64,000 bases of DNA from Gonocerus acuteangulatus. Lineage: Eukaryota; Arthropoda; Insecta; Hemiptera; Coreidae. The notes under the pieces are model-generated. The model worked only from the letters and a program-made list of their open reading frames with translations. It was not told the DNA's origin and did not search any database. Positions 46,607 to 58,544 of this stretch are shown here, piece after piece (position 1 is the stretch's first letter; every line of letters starts with the position of its first letter). The position numbers and the translations under genes are program-made. The stretch lies in assembly GCA_946811695.1 (NCBI GenBank), contig OX328132.1:98831422-98895421 (forward strand), written 5' to 3'.

Positions 46607-47729
46607 GATCTACGCTTCCTACTTCTGAACGGTCGACCATATCTTCTCAATTATAACGATTTTTATTAAATTATTGAGTATATATTTCACAGGATTATTA
46701 TTCATAACATATAGGACAATTGGTAAAAGAAATAATTTAAAAAAAAAGAAAAGAAGATTGGAACAGAGCAACAGGAGAAATCGGTTCTTGGTTTTTCGAA
46801 AGTTTTGGTTTCGTTCCATTTTAAGATTTCGGAATCATACCAGTCTCTGCAAGGCGGACCGTTTGGAATCTATACCAAATGGAAAGAGGCAGGCCTATAT
46901 TAATAGATAATATACCTAGTAACTAATTACATTATTAAATGTTGTCTTAATCAATGAACTCATCTTATCTTTACAATTTTGGTCGGAGGAAAAGGATAAA
47001 AGAAATCATTTCTGTCTGCAGTTCTGTGTAATAATACTTGGTGGGGTTTTAAAGTAGTAGAAAACAAGTGGAGAGAGGGAAGAATAGTGGAGTTGGGGGA
47101 GATAGGCTATGATTAACTGGGCTCTACAATGGGGCAAGATGAAAAAGCCCATGAAACAAAAGGAAATTGCTTCTACTAACTTCTATTGTTTTATCCAAAG
47201 CCCTCCGATAGGGAGCGCAGATCAAGTATTTATCAACAAGTGCCCGCATCCGTTTATCACTCAGTCTTTAATACAACTTTATCGCTGCACTTTTACTTCA
47301 ATTCAATTTTCTTTCCCATCTCTCTGAATCTTCCTATTTTTTCTACCTTTTTTTTAGTATTTTTTTTTTTTTTTATGTGTTATTATAACTATTCTTCTCT
47401 TGCTATAATCGCGTGAGGATAGCTATTTAGTACATCACCTCGAAGACAATATATGGAGACAAGCCGTTGCTAGGAATGTGGAAGCTTTGTGGTTCTGCGG
47501 TCTTAAAAATATATGTTCTTTAACACGTTCCCTGTCCTCTTTACGAAACATGAAAACAACGGCAAATCCAAATGAATTTTTATTAAAAAAAAGGGTTGTC
47601 TATGGTGTCATAAAACCATATTAACCCCCCTACGTCCTGCTGTTTTTTTATAAACTTTATGACCGTCCTATCTGATCCAAGCTTAAAATTATGCATGACC
47701 TAGCAAGTTCAGCTAATATATTTTAATAG
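46607..47729. other. Unassigned sequence
   Basis: No feature was recognised; the open frames in 46619-47416 are AT-driven. Confidence 0.45.
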
Positions 47730-48260
47730 ATATTGAATATACACAGTAAGCTAAATGTGGTTCATGAGCGACATGAAAATGGTTTTGTCCCCCACAGCCT
47801 TCAAAGTTACGGGAAAAAGTATACAAAAAAATGCTATTCAAAAGTTAGCCAAATAATATCCTCATATTTAAATTTTAAATAAGATTATACTGTTTGGCCA
47901 ACTGATGAATTCAAAAATACCATTCAACTCATTCGATCTCAAAGTAAAAAATTCTTAACTAATATTTACTTAAAAATTAATTTAATAGAATTCGGTTTAT
48001 ACCTTTTCAAATTTTAAGGTAATCTATATTGTGTTATATGTAATTACTATGAAAAACAAATTTCAAAGGGTTTTTGGGGTATGATTGGGTAAATTAGGCA
48101 GCTTACATTTAAGGCAATGTCTAAAAAAAAATATCGATTTTTGATCTCTGAAAATGAATTTGTCCTCCATAGCATTTGAAAGTGCGGGAAAAATTATAAA
48201 AAAAAATGCTATTTAGAAGTTGGCCTAATTATATCATTGTAGTTAAATAATACATTTAAA
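47730..48260 (+). repeat. Diverged tandem duplication (~390-bp spacing)
   Basis: A segment near 47775-47870 (AAAATGGTTTTGTCCCCC, GGGAAAAAGTATACAAAAAA, AGTTAGCC) recurs near 48160-48250 (AAAATGAATTTGTCCTCC, GGGAAAAATTATAAAAAAAA, AGTTGGCC). Confidence 0.6.
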
Positions 48261-48977
48261 GATTAAAACTCCTTTGAAAATTCGATTTTCGCGCCAAATT
48301 CTCTTTAAGAAATCATGGTTATTAGCGTTTATAGTTTACACCTTTATGGATTTTTTTTTAGATTTTTTTGAGAAACATTGCGTCAGTAAACAAATAAAAT
48401 AGATACAAGACGTTCTAATTTATTGTGCCATTAATATGACCTCCGCAACGCTAAAATTCTGCATGACTTAGTATTTTTAGGTTACCTTTCAACTGGTCGA
48501 ATTCCGAAATCGATATCGCTGGGGAGCACTTTTCACCATCTTATCATACTACAGCCTTTAGATTTTGCTAAAAATCTGACGTTTTTCGTCTCCGAATCCC
48601 GACCATTCCTTGACTTCTTATCACCCCAACGCACAGTGTAACGAAGTAGTGGGGATAATGGACAAAAATCATTAACGACTGCAATTGCTACTTATCTTCA
48701 AATAAACGTTTTTATTAATTGATTTCAACTTAAAACAAGGTAATAATAATGTATACTGTACAGCTATAATAATATTAATTTTAATATTTGTATTATTAAT
48801 AGAAATAATATTGGAGATAATAATATTAGTAATAACAAGATTACAAAATATAATATAAATGTAATATAACAGTAACATTCAATGTAGTAATAGTATAGTA
48901 ATAAATTATACTTATAGTAATATTACTGTAGAATAATAATATATTATCATTTTCTATGAATTTATTAAATAATTTCT
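48261..48977. other. Unassigned; AT-rich 3' flank of the transposase relic
   Basis: 48690-48960 is over 80 percent A+T with TAATAAT runs. No matching E31-type or CACAGTG end was found on this side of the transposase. Confidence 0.45.
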
Positions 48978-50280
48978 TTATTCAGATTCTGTATCGTTTG
49001 TGGATTCGTCAGAATGCATACTTATATCGAAACCAATGTCTATTTGATTAATAATATCATCCTCTATTATATATTCATTAATGTCTGGATTGATTTTGCT
49101 TTGCCTTTTTAAATTTTTCCTCCATACAGCAAGCTCTGGGTCAGATGTCAGAAGAAGCATTCTCATAATATCTTTATTTGCGTTGATTCGCGAATTTTTG
49201 TCGGGCATTATTTTCGCGGATACGCCGAATATCCTTGTGCCTACTCTCCAATGCTTCTTCTGACATTTGGCCTATGGGAATAATGAAGGATGAAATCACG
49301 TCGGGACCATGTATTAACAGTTTATGCACTGAGACAGGCATATAAAACCAGTCATAATTGTTTAAATATATATCTTCTATCTTGTTTATTAATATTTTTA
49401 ATTTATTTAAATATATTTGTCTTCCACTAGCGTTTTCAAAAAATTTTCGAGCGGTGTTACCATCGTTACTTGATCCAAAACCAGCTTTTGGTTTATCTAC
49501 AATGAGACCTAATTTTTCTTTAAATTCTTTTTGGATACAAGCTTTTCTTTCTGTAAACAACTTTTTACATTCATCTCCTCTAACTTGCCATGTCTAAACG
49601 ATAGGCTATCTCTAACAAACATTCAAATGATCGTATCCAACAATGTAATAATGATGGACCGAAATTGTAAAACGTTTCATTGGACTGATATGATGTATCT
49701 ACATTCATGAATTTAGGAGAACATCCGCAAATATAACACTTTTGTGTGGAATTTGTATCACTAATTACATTACATATACTCCCGTCCACCATGGTGAAAA
49801 GCATTTCATAAGTAATATTGATAGTGTGGTCACCAATATCAATATTATTAGTCACCAAGTCACCAATTAATTTCTCTTTCTTGGCCTTTTCTTCTGAAAT
49901 CAAAGTAGGTGACTCTTTTGCAAAAATAAATTTTAAAGGTAGTGTACAGATGATGGAACTGGATTTTTCTACCTAATGTTGCCTGTGCCGTCAACAATTT
50001 GCAAAGGAACAAGAGCAATAAAAAATATAAATTCATCTGAATCTTCTGGAGTCCGGAACTTCTGTTTATACATGCTATGCCCAGAGCTTCCATCGAATCC
50101 CCATTTACATATTAGTTTTAGAGCATCATATGAACCTTTGCCAAACGACCCGATAATATATTCTGCCGTTTGATTAAGTCATTTCCGCAAATCTACAGCA
50201 GCATGATTATCAGACACATCTATATTGCTAGGTAATCGTTGATTTCGATTTTTTGAATTTAAAAATATGTTTACGTTTTC
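48978..50280 (-). pseudogene. RAG1/Transib-superfamily transposase relic
   Basis: In minus-strand order the fragments give ALKLICKWGFDGSSGHSMYK, FFIALVPLQIVDGTGN, a TAG where Trp is expected, then NPVPSS, PLKFIFAKESPTLISEEKAK, MLFTMVDGSICNVISD, CYICGCSPKFMN, SLLHCWIRSFECLLEIAYRL, GLIVDKPKAGFGSSNDGNTA, RKFFENAS, MPVSVHKLLIHG and QMSEEALESRHKDIRRIREN. These follow the RAG1 core order. First Asp is in GFDG (codon 50092-50094), second Asp in MVDG (49784-49786), the CxxC zinc site after it, the NDGNTARK helix, and the Glu in LESRHK (49246-49248) before RRIRENNAR. The C-terminus is acidic. Damage: stops near 50182 and 49951, frameshifts near 49940, 49585 and 49200, and an apparent deletion after ENAS. 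It is not functional. A RAG1 host gene is excluded by domain wording and context. Confidence 0.85.
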
Positions 50281-50454
50281 ACGTAAACTTGCATTATACA
50301 TTTTTTCAAGCCAAAAATTATAGCAGATTTAAAATTAACACCTCAAGAAATCCTAATGTAGAAAATATAATCGAAAACAAAAAAATAATAAGTTTTCTCA
50401 GTCCGGAATGTATAAGCAAAATATTTACGAGACGTTTTGAAACTCAATATCTCG

Positions 50455-50655
50455 TCTTCGTAGAAGGTAGAAAAATAATGTCTCTCCACTGTTTTTCAAA
50501 GTATTTATTAGCAAAAGCTTTTCGAGAACATGGTTCTCATCGTCAGTGCATCTATTACTCCACCGGTAGTACTGCTAACAGCCTCTCCGAACAGGTGTGA
50601 GGTAAATACTTTGAAAAACAGTGGAGAGACATTATTTTTCTACCTTCTACGAAAT
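50455..50655. repeat. Palindrome inserted in the transposase 5' region
   Basis: TTCGTAGAAGGTAGAAAAAT...TTTCAAAGTATTTA (50455-50508) is inverted perfectly at about 50594-50650. GACGAGATATTGA (minus strand) occurs on both sides of the block while E31 has the equivalent once, suggesting a later insertion of about 230 bp. Confidence 0.7.
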
Positions 50656-50774
50656 CGAGAACTCCACAAATAACGCTGCATACATCACAGATCAATATCT
50701 CGTCTCAAAATATTCTGATGCTTACATCATTGGCTCTTTGAAAAGAAAAGAGCTTCCTTTTTCTAACCATATAA

Positions 50775-50886
50775 ATAAGGGGCTTTGGACGAAACGCTCG
50801 GACACTTGTCCACTATTGTTCGATGAAGAATCACGAGAAAAGAAAAGGACCCAATCGGTGACCCCACCTCAGTATACTCCCCTTGT
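50775..50886 (-). repeat. E31-type terminal repeat beside the transposase
   Basis: The sequence ends GGTGACCCCACCTCAGTATA then CTCCCCTTG, matching both E31 termini, with GTCCGAGCG and TCGTCCAA inward. Between it and the coding relic lies sequence homologous to 31546-31830. Confidence 0.8.
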
Positions 50887-51861
50887 TACATCTTTTCGTA
50901 CCCTGCCATTTTTTCTACAATGTTCGAGTGTGGCTTTTCATAAAAGCCTTCTTAAATCACTGAATTTCCCACGAATATTACTTATGATACAAGGGTTATT
51001 GAAGACATTTTTCAAAAATTCATGTTTATTCTGTAGAATCTCCTAAAAAAGAAATATTTATAGTTTCTTGCTTCTTTATCTCTCTGGGGTGTTTGATGGT
51101 GAGTATTACTCGATACTAGTAGTGGCAGGGTCGTCCTTCATTGAATAGATTTCAGATCGGACTCGACGAACCATTAATCTCTATTTTTTATATAAAGGAG
51201 CAGATAGAAGGCTCACTATCTGCTGAGCAGCACAGGCCGGCAGCCGGGTTAATGTTTTTAGATACTATCAGATAGACAGGCGAGAACACCCATTACTCCC
51301 CTTAGGAATTCGTGTCATCAAATCAGCTTCCAGAGAACAGTTTGTATTTGAGTAAATAACTCTTTATTGTTCCATATATTGTTAGTAGTTTTATAAGACG
51401 GTCGCCTGTTTTTTACTTGTGTTTGAACGTGTTATGTTTAAAAAAAATATGGCTGCAGAGGGATCTTCGAATCCCTTATTTGAGACGTTTCGTTCAAAAG
51501 ATTTTTTTTTTAATTAGCACCCGTAAAAAAATAGACAGACACGCAAATTAAATCTAAATGGAAGAGTCATCACTTGGTACGAGATGGATAATTGTGCCAA
51601 ATGATGTTAGATAAGGTGGAGTAGTGAAACTTATGACCGTGAATGTGAAGGTTTTCAATAATAAAGAGAATATTCTATCACTTGTGAATACCAAGGTGTC
51701 TTTGAGGGCGCCCGTAAATGTTAAGACGGTAATGAGGAGAGCACAAAAAGTTTACGCGAATATAAAGGTGGCAATGAGAACGGTACACATACATTCTGAA
51801 TGGTCATTGAGGAGATTGTTCTACCAGTTTTGGATGTTGAGTGGGAACATTATGGCCAAGT
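50887..51861. other. Unassigned; degenerate GTGAATGTGAAGG-like repeats
   Basis: 51630-51860 has loosely repeated AATGTGAAGG/AATGTTAAGAC phrases that resemble the flank at 59285-59420. No gene. Confidence 0.4.
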
Positions 51862-52391
51862 AAAATACGAACGATGAGCGATATGCGACAGAACGACAGA
51901 GCGACCGAGCGTTTAGCAGATGAGGGGCACTGGCTACGATACAGAGCGGCTGGGCGGTAATTTCCTTGTCTCCGTCATCGCACACTCCAATATACGTTTT
52001 TTAATTAAAATATGAATTAAAAAAAATAATATTTTCTATGTTTAGTTATTAAAAAATCTTACCATGCATGTTTAATGCGTTTCCAACCTCTTCTCCTAGC
52101 TTCTTGGTTATGATTGTATTTTTAAAATCACTGTGTCTGTCATTTCATACTTTGTACTTTCGAAATTAAAATCTGACATTCACTATCATCTAATTTACTC
52201 TTTTATATGTAATCATATTTTAAACTTATTTATAAGAAAGCTAGAAGGTTATAAGCATTGGAAGGTTATAAACATTGGAAGGATATTATCATTGGATGTT
52301 TATAAACATCTTTCCACGTAATTTTATAAAGAAGGGAAACAAAAACTAAAAATGTGAATTGCCAAAGCTGTTCTAAATTTTATTAGCTTTC

Positions 52392-52431
<40 letters not shown>

Positions 52432-52697
52432 TGAAATCGGTTAAGATTTAGAGGCTGTTGTCTTTTTTGTAGCACGCAAAATATAATGTCTGGGGTGAGC
52501 GACGAGAGAAAAATTGTAATGTCTGGGCCAAGCGATGAGCGACAGGCTGGAACCTGCCAGTGATGTCGCATTGTCGCTCATGCCTATTGTAGCCAGTCCT
52601 CCCTCATTCCTACTGCGCTCCAGCTCAAAATTATTGTGAGCGACGTTGCTCTGATGCTTTTCGCTTATCGCTCATCGCACTTCGCTCGTATCGTACC
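51862..52697. mobile_element. TIR element rich in GAGCGA motifs
   Basis: TACGAACGATGAGCGATATG at the left is answered, inverted, by TACGATACGAGCGAAGTGCG at the right. Further inside, GGCACTGGCTACGATAC and GGACTGGCTACAATAG also pair. The arms are about 90 bp and imperfect. Centre: a ~32-bp poly(A) and no gene. The Foldback element begins 18 bp beyond its right end. Confidence 0.6.
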
Positions 52698-52821
52698 CGA
52701 GGCCTAATACCCGTAGCCCTATTACGCTGGAACAGCAACATTGCAACCCCAACTTCTAACATACTCAGTAATTTGTTACACTATTATCAAATTTGTTGCT
52801 CCGGCCGTTTCCGAGAAAACG

Positions 52822-53400
52822 TGGCTGTGCTACCGTAATATTACGCCAGCACAGCCACCCCCGTAACTTTTGATCTAATTGTCTCACGAAATTCAGATTG
52901 GTACCAGAATTTGTTGCTAATTTGTTGCTCTAGAATGACACCAATCACGAATTTGTCGCTCCAGCCGTTTCCGAGAAAACGTGGCTGTGCTAGCGTAATA
53001 TTACGCCAGCACAGCCACCCCCGTAACTTTTGATCTAATTGTCTCACGAAATTCAGATTGGTACCAGAATTTGTTGCTCTAGAATGACACCAATCACGAA
53101 TTTGTCGCTCCAGCCGTTTCCGAGAAAACGTGGCTGTGCTACCGTAATATTACGCCAGCACAGCCACCCCCGTAACTTTTGATCTAATTGTCTCACGAAA
53201 TTCAGATTGGTACCAGAATTTGTTGCTCTAGAATGACACCAATCACGAATTTGTCGCTCCAGCCGTTTCCGAGAAAACGTGGCTGTGCTAGCGTAATATT
53301 ACGCCAGCACAGCCACCCCCGTAACTTTTGATCTAATTGTCTCACGAAATTCAGATTGGTACCAGAATTTGTTGCTAATTTGTTGCTCTAGATTGAGCCC
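52822..53400 (+). repeat. Left TIR tandem array with TAATATTAC hairpins
   Basis: TAATATTAC lies at 52836, 52996, 53145 and 53294, each at the tip of a GGCTGTGCTnGCG/CGCCAGCACAGCC stem. Units are 149 bp, or 160 bp when an 11-bp GCTAATTTGTT insert is present. Two of the four have a stem mismatch (TACCG). Confidence 0.9.
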
Positions 53401-54558
53401 AATCACTATTATTTCAAAATAGGTCTAATGTACTAAATTTGATGTACTTATTCCAAAACTGTAATCGTTTTTTGTTTTTTTTTCTACCACGTACCTTTTT
53501 TACACAAATAGCAGTTATACCTTAAATGTTTTAATGTAGCTTTGTTTATATAGAACTGAAAAGCAACCAGAATGCGAACAAATTGTGCTGATAACATTGT
53601 TGAATTTATGAATGTGCTTCATAACAACATAACAATGTAACAGACAAAAATAAATGCCTTATGGAAAGTGCAATCCATGTTAAAGTAGCTTTAAAAAAAA
53701 AAATCCCTCACCTACGTATAAGTGATGAACAATTTGAAAATCTTACAACTGAAGTCTCCTAGAGCCAATGTTCGGATCCGGTTAGGCGAAATAAACTATT
53801 TAACGTTTTTTTTTTTTTCTTTTTTTTTATTTATTTATTTTTTTACGGATGAAACTCTTAAAAATCAAAATTACACAAAACTGAAAAAAACCAATTTCTA
53901 CGTTCAAAAATACATCGAAAACGTTATTTTTTACAACCTCTCAATAATTTATATTGATGATTTAAAATTTTGAAACTGAAATAGAGATTTAAAATGTATT
54001 TGATTTCTCTTTACTTAAAGTTTTATTCAACTTTTTGTATTATTACCAAACGTGCGACTGATTTTTCTAATAAATTAACCATTACCTTTTTATAATAATG
54101 TGAAAATTATATGACCGTTTTGGAAAGTTAAAGTTTTTAAGCGCATTTAAATAAATTTGTATTTGTAAAAAGTTTTTTTCTATTTTTTTAATAACTTTTA
54201 GTACAAATCTTTTTCCCCTTATGACTGCTATGGAACTGCGTCATCTTAGCCCGGTTCCGTTCTTACCCCTAGTGTCATCTGTAAAGATTGGAATACAAAC
54301 ATTTATTTTTATATTTTAAGTAACAAACATCTAAACAGTGACATACCGGAGAATGGGAGATTATAAGAATCAGCCTTTACAGGAATCTGACAATACCTAG
54401 TAGCTAAAGGAAATTCACCGCTTCCTCCCTCATTCTTAACTCTCTTAGCTTGTCCACGTGATGCTTTGTTTACATACCTGGTAACAACACCTCTCGCAGA
54501 CTCAATACGTTATCATTGTCAACGTTATTAGAATAGAAACAATTACATACATTTCTCT
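53401..54558. other. Foldback interior, unassigned AT-rich part
   Basis: No recognised domain. The frame at 53722-53973 lacks any family signature. Confidence 0.45.
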
Positions 54559-54566
54559 GTTATAAT

Positions 54567-55921
54567 TAGGGACCGGATTCTTAGGTTTTCAACTATTTTT
54601 TTCCGTTCTCCTAAACATGATAATGATAGGTTTTTTATACGATTTGCGTCTTGTACTATCATTCATGCAAATTTGGAAGTACCTAAAAAAACCTAGTCAG
54701 GATGATATCACCTAAAATCACCTAAATAATGATGGAATGACCTAGACAGACCTAATCTTTAAAATAGAAGATACAATTCTATGAACTAATTTCCTCCACA
54801 AGGGAAATTTTACTAGGAGTATCGCTTCCCCCAGAGCCCCATTTTAACGCGCTGAGGAAAACATAATAACAATTGTTGACGCTTTGGATATGAATGAAGC
54901 TCCTGCCATTTCTAAAGCTTCGATGCTCCTCCAGAACAACGAGATCCATGCTGCATTCGCATTCCTAAGAGCACATTTCTTAGATCTTCCTAATCTCATT
55001 GGAAAATTGGAATGGTCAACACTGGAGCTAAAAGATGCTATGAAATACTCCCCTATGACGTCTTGTGACGTAAACGGGTGTATCTTTATCTTTTTCCGCT
55101 TCTAAGACGGTTCTCTAAGAAACAGAAAGAATTTCACCGTCGAAAACCTAGGCACCTATATGGTAGTTTACTGTAACAAGGGGTAATACCTATTTTAGTT
55201 TCATATTTTCCCTTCTAAATTTTTACAAGATTTAATTATTTCATTTTTAACTTAGTTAAATACCCTTCTATAGGCAGTGAAATTCTTCCTGATGTTCTTT
55301 CGAAGTTGGAACTCTTTAGCAGAGAAACTTAAAAATCTCCTTTAAATAATTGTTTTGTTTTATGTTCTTATTTACGTTTTTTATTAATGTATGTTTTATT
55401 GTATAATTTAATTTATTTTTCTTTCTTTTTTTTAAACATCGTTTTATTTATAAAATGTATTTTATTTAAATAAATTTCATCCACTTTGTTTTTTTAAATA
55501 AATATTTTGTTGAATATTTGACCTACTTATTCTTTTTTTTTAAATAATAACTTATATTTCATCATTTTTATTTGCTCATCTTTTTTTTTCGTTTCGAATG
55601 TTATTTATTGTTTATTTTTATGTCACTATATATACATATTTATTGATGAATTATAAATTAACCAAATCATTAATGATAATAATATAATAGGTTAAACTTA
55701 TTCTTCGTACCTATTGAAACAAATTTATCACCTAAAAAAACCTAAAATGGATTTTTAAATAAAAACCTAAAAAGGCCTATTTTTTGAACCTACCTATTGA
55801 AAACATTTTTATCACCTAAAAAACCTAAAATGCAATTTTAAATAAAAACATAGAAAGGCCTCTTATGCCTGTTGCAAAAACCTAATTGGGTGCTTATTTT
55901 ATCCTAAAACTCCGGTCCCTA
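54567..55921 (+). mobile_element. hAT element relic, 1355 bp
   Basis: The left end TAGGGACCGGATTCTTAGGT matches, inverted, the right end TAGGGACCGGAGTTTTAGGA. Flanks are GTTATAAT (54559-54566) and GTAATAAT (55922-55929), an 8-bp duplication with one change. CCTAAA words cluster near both ends. The inside carries a hAT transposase C-terminal relic, and the element is nested in the Foldback element. Confidence 0.85.
54850..55190 (+). pseudogene. hAT transposase C-terminal fragment
   Basis: The frame reads ENIITIVDALDMNEAPAISK, then AFLRAHFLDLPNLIGKLEWS, MKYSPMTSCDVNGCIFIFFR, a TAA, DGSLRNRKNFTVENL and TYMVVYCN. It corresponds to the C-terminal dimerisation segment of a hAT lineage whose signature is apxxSxDVExxFSxYKxxLxDnRxxFxxENL...YCN. 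The DVE glutamate is replaced by Asn and one stop interrupts. The catalytic domain and BED finger are missing, so it is inactive. It lies in the orientation expected inside its TIRs. Confidence 0.75.
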
Positions 55922-56031
55922 GTAATAATCTATGAATGACTTATAAATAAATAAAAATCACAGCCTTTATATTTATTTAATTAAAATATGAATAAGTGCT
56001 GCATAAATAATGTAAGAATTGTTAAAATTTG

Positions 56032-56160
56032 TTTACTGATTTTGCGGATGATCAAGTCGTTACTTCTCCAGATGTGGATTCTGTAGTTGGAGTAATAAAT
56101 GTCGCTATCAGAATATTCAAGGAAAGTGGTCTGGAGATTAACCCAATGATTCCTCGGCTA
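56032..56160 (+). pseudogene. Non-LTR reverse transcriptase fragment (FADD box)
   Basis: The frame FTDFADDQVVTSPDVDSVVG, then VINVAIRIFKESGLEINPM, shows the catalytic (F/Y)ADD box and, at the usual distance, the GLxxNxxK-type motif of LINE reverse transcriptases. Only about 43 codons are preserved and the expected Lys after N is lost. The clade cannot be told. Confidence 0.75.
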
Positions 56161-56194
56161 TTATTATTATTATTGATAAGGGAAATTTAGTGAA

Positions 56195-56480
56195 GGGAAA
56201 GCTTTTTTTCAAGGGAAATTCGCGCGAAAAAAATCGCAATGCTTACATTTTTGAGCTCATTTTCTTGCAGGTACTTACTCGTTTAATAGGTTTCTTAAAA
56301 TAGAAAACGAATGAAACCATTTTTAAAACAATATCTGTAACCGTTTTTGAGAAAAGTGGAACAAATGTTTCTGTAACTCATTTCTTTGGTGGGTACTTAG
56401 AATCATGGGATTTAATTTAAATATTTTCTACAACTTTGAAATTCACCTAAACAAAGATGTTTAAATTTCGGTTACATTTT
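56195..56480 (+). repeat. Family Z outer-arm fragment
   Basis: AAATTCGCGCGAAAAAAATC, CTTGCAGGTACTTACT and AACCGTTTTTGAGAAAAGTGGAAC match, inverted, 62395-62690, and in part 8060-8120. Confidence 0.7.
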
Positions 56481-56842
56481 GAGTTACGTATTCGACAAAA
56501 ATATTAAGGGATGTCCCGTAAATGTGTAATCAAATTTTGAGAATGGATAGTACACTCCAAAAGGAACAGAGAAGTTTATATAAAGTATGGTTCGAATCTC
56601 AGTAAGGGAGGTATTATACTTTTTCTGTTTTGTTAAGGATTGCTTATTTTTTTACAAACAAAGCTACAGTAGGCTCCGTCCGAGTTGGTCGGACAGAAAA
56701 GCAAATGATACCCGGAGGTTTAGTTTCAAAGCTGGTAAGGGAATTCATACATTCAGGGATTTGCATACTTCAACTACCTATCTTCATATTAGGTATTTAC
56801 ATTACCTTTATACGTCATGTATAACAGACCTGTGTATATTTA

Positions 56843-56896
<54 letters not shown>

Positions 56897-57046
56897 TTTT
56901 AGAGTTCTTCGCTGGGGAGGATTAACGGTCGATTGGGTGCTATTTCGCATAAATCCCATTCTGCTTCGTCAGACAGTAGTCCATGCTTATATGTATATAT
57001 AATATTATATATTATATATACATATATATAATATAGCTTATATATG

Positions 57047-57098
<52 letters not shown>

Positions 57099-58462
57099 TC
57101 CTCCTTACAGTAACCCTGCAAGAATTGAGTTTATTTTTGTCTGCAAATAATAAATAGCATACCACTTGCATTTGTATATTAACAATATATATATATATAT
57201 ATATCGACCGACGTCGATTTTTTTTTTTTTTTTTTTTTTTGGGGCAAATCTAAATATGATTCTAAAATCTACATTAAATTTCCGATTAGAAACACCCGTT
57301 CTTGAAATATTGCCATGTAAATTAGGATTTTCAAAATGTCCTCCTTTCTGTTGCCTACAAATATATGCTCGACGACTATCAGAATCCAGGGCTATACGGA
57401 GGACGTCTTGTCTCTGGGTCTTCATGAGCTGGCGCTGCTTATGGATCCTATTGATGAGTTCAATTATGTTTAGAATAATTATTGTAATTATTTTCAATAT
57501 GTTCTTCTATCATATTTCTCCACCCTTAATCAGAGCAAAAAGAGTGTGAACGTAGTGTGGGAAGGATGAGACGCCACAATTATCGTGTAAAATTAGAGAA
57601 TGTGCTTAGAATGGCTCCTTCACGCTAAAGCACATTTACTGGTTTTGACTTACGAATCAGTAAAAATTAGATTCAAATAACTTTTTTTCTGAAACAACGA
57701 AATAACACATTTAAGCTTATTAAATAAGGCAACCTTTAAGACGGATATAAAACCTGTAAGTCTACAAGTAGCTGATCAAGAAAATATTGAATAATTGAAG
57801 AAAACACTAAAATCAATAGTTCACATCTATATGGCTCTTAGTATAGCTTCTAATTTACAAGTCAATATTTCACTAACGGATGTTTCTTATTAGGGAAATA
57901 TAATGTAAATCCTAAAAATGTGGTTTTTATTTACGATAAGATAACCAGAAATCCGTGTTTTTTTTTTTTTTTGTTTTTTTTAAGATAGACAAAATGTTCA
58001 GATATAACGTTCATTTCTGCTCCTCTGATTTACAAATGAGGTGCAGAATAAACCCCTAAAGTTATGACATCTCAATGCGGGACACCCTGCATAAAGAGAC
58101 AGATGTGTGAAAAAAAAAAAAAATTAATCGGACCGGGTTTATTTTTATTATCTGGTAGAAAGGATCGATGCAGATTTGAAGAACTTTTTAAAAACGTCTT
58201 TCACGAGAAGAATCTTAATTAAAACGTTCCTTATAAAAGTGCTAAATGACACATCATAATAATACACAGGTCGTAAAATAATATCAGAAAAATACCTTTT
58301 CGATGTATGTTTGAACGTAAAAAATGGTAGAAACATCAGTTTGAATTTTAAAAGGTTAATCCGTCGTGTTATATAGTTTAATCCACAAACGTGAAGGCAA
58401 ATACCTAGAGACCTTCATTTGTAAGATATCAATTTTTCATCAGTTCTACGTAGGTGAAGGAT

Positions 58463-58495
<33 letters not shown>

Positions 58496-58540
58496 AAAAA
58501 AAAAAAAAAAAAAAAAAACTTATGTAGTATTTTGAGGCTC
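56481..58540. other. Foldback interior with microsatellites
   Basis: (TA)n tracts lie at about 56845-56891, 57051-57092 and 57187-57203, poly(T) at 57219-57240 and poly(A) at 58466-58518. Frames around 56587-57549 have no recognisable domain. Confidence 0.5.
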
Positions 58541-58544
58541 TTGT

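Noticed and set aside
48978..50280. Host RAG1 gene
   Set aside because: Broken frame, transposon-type wording, flanking E31 terminus and absence of RING/N-terminal domains point to a transposase relic.
52841..53047. 68-residue frame repeated at 52841-53047 (minus) and 58941-59147 (plus)
   Set aside because: It lies in the Foldback tandem units. Unit lengths of 149/160 bp break the frame from unit to unit.
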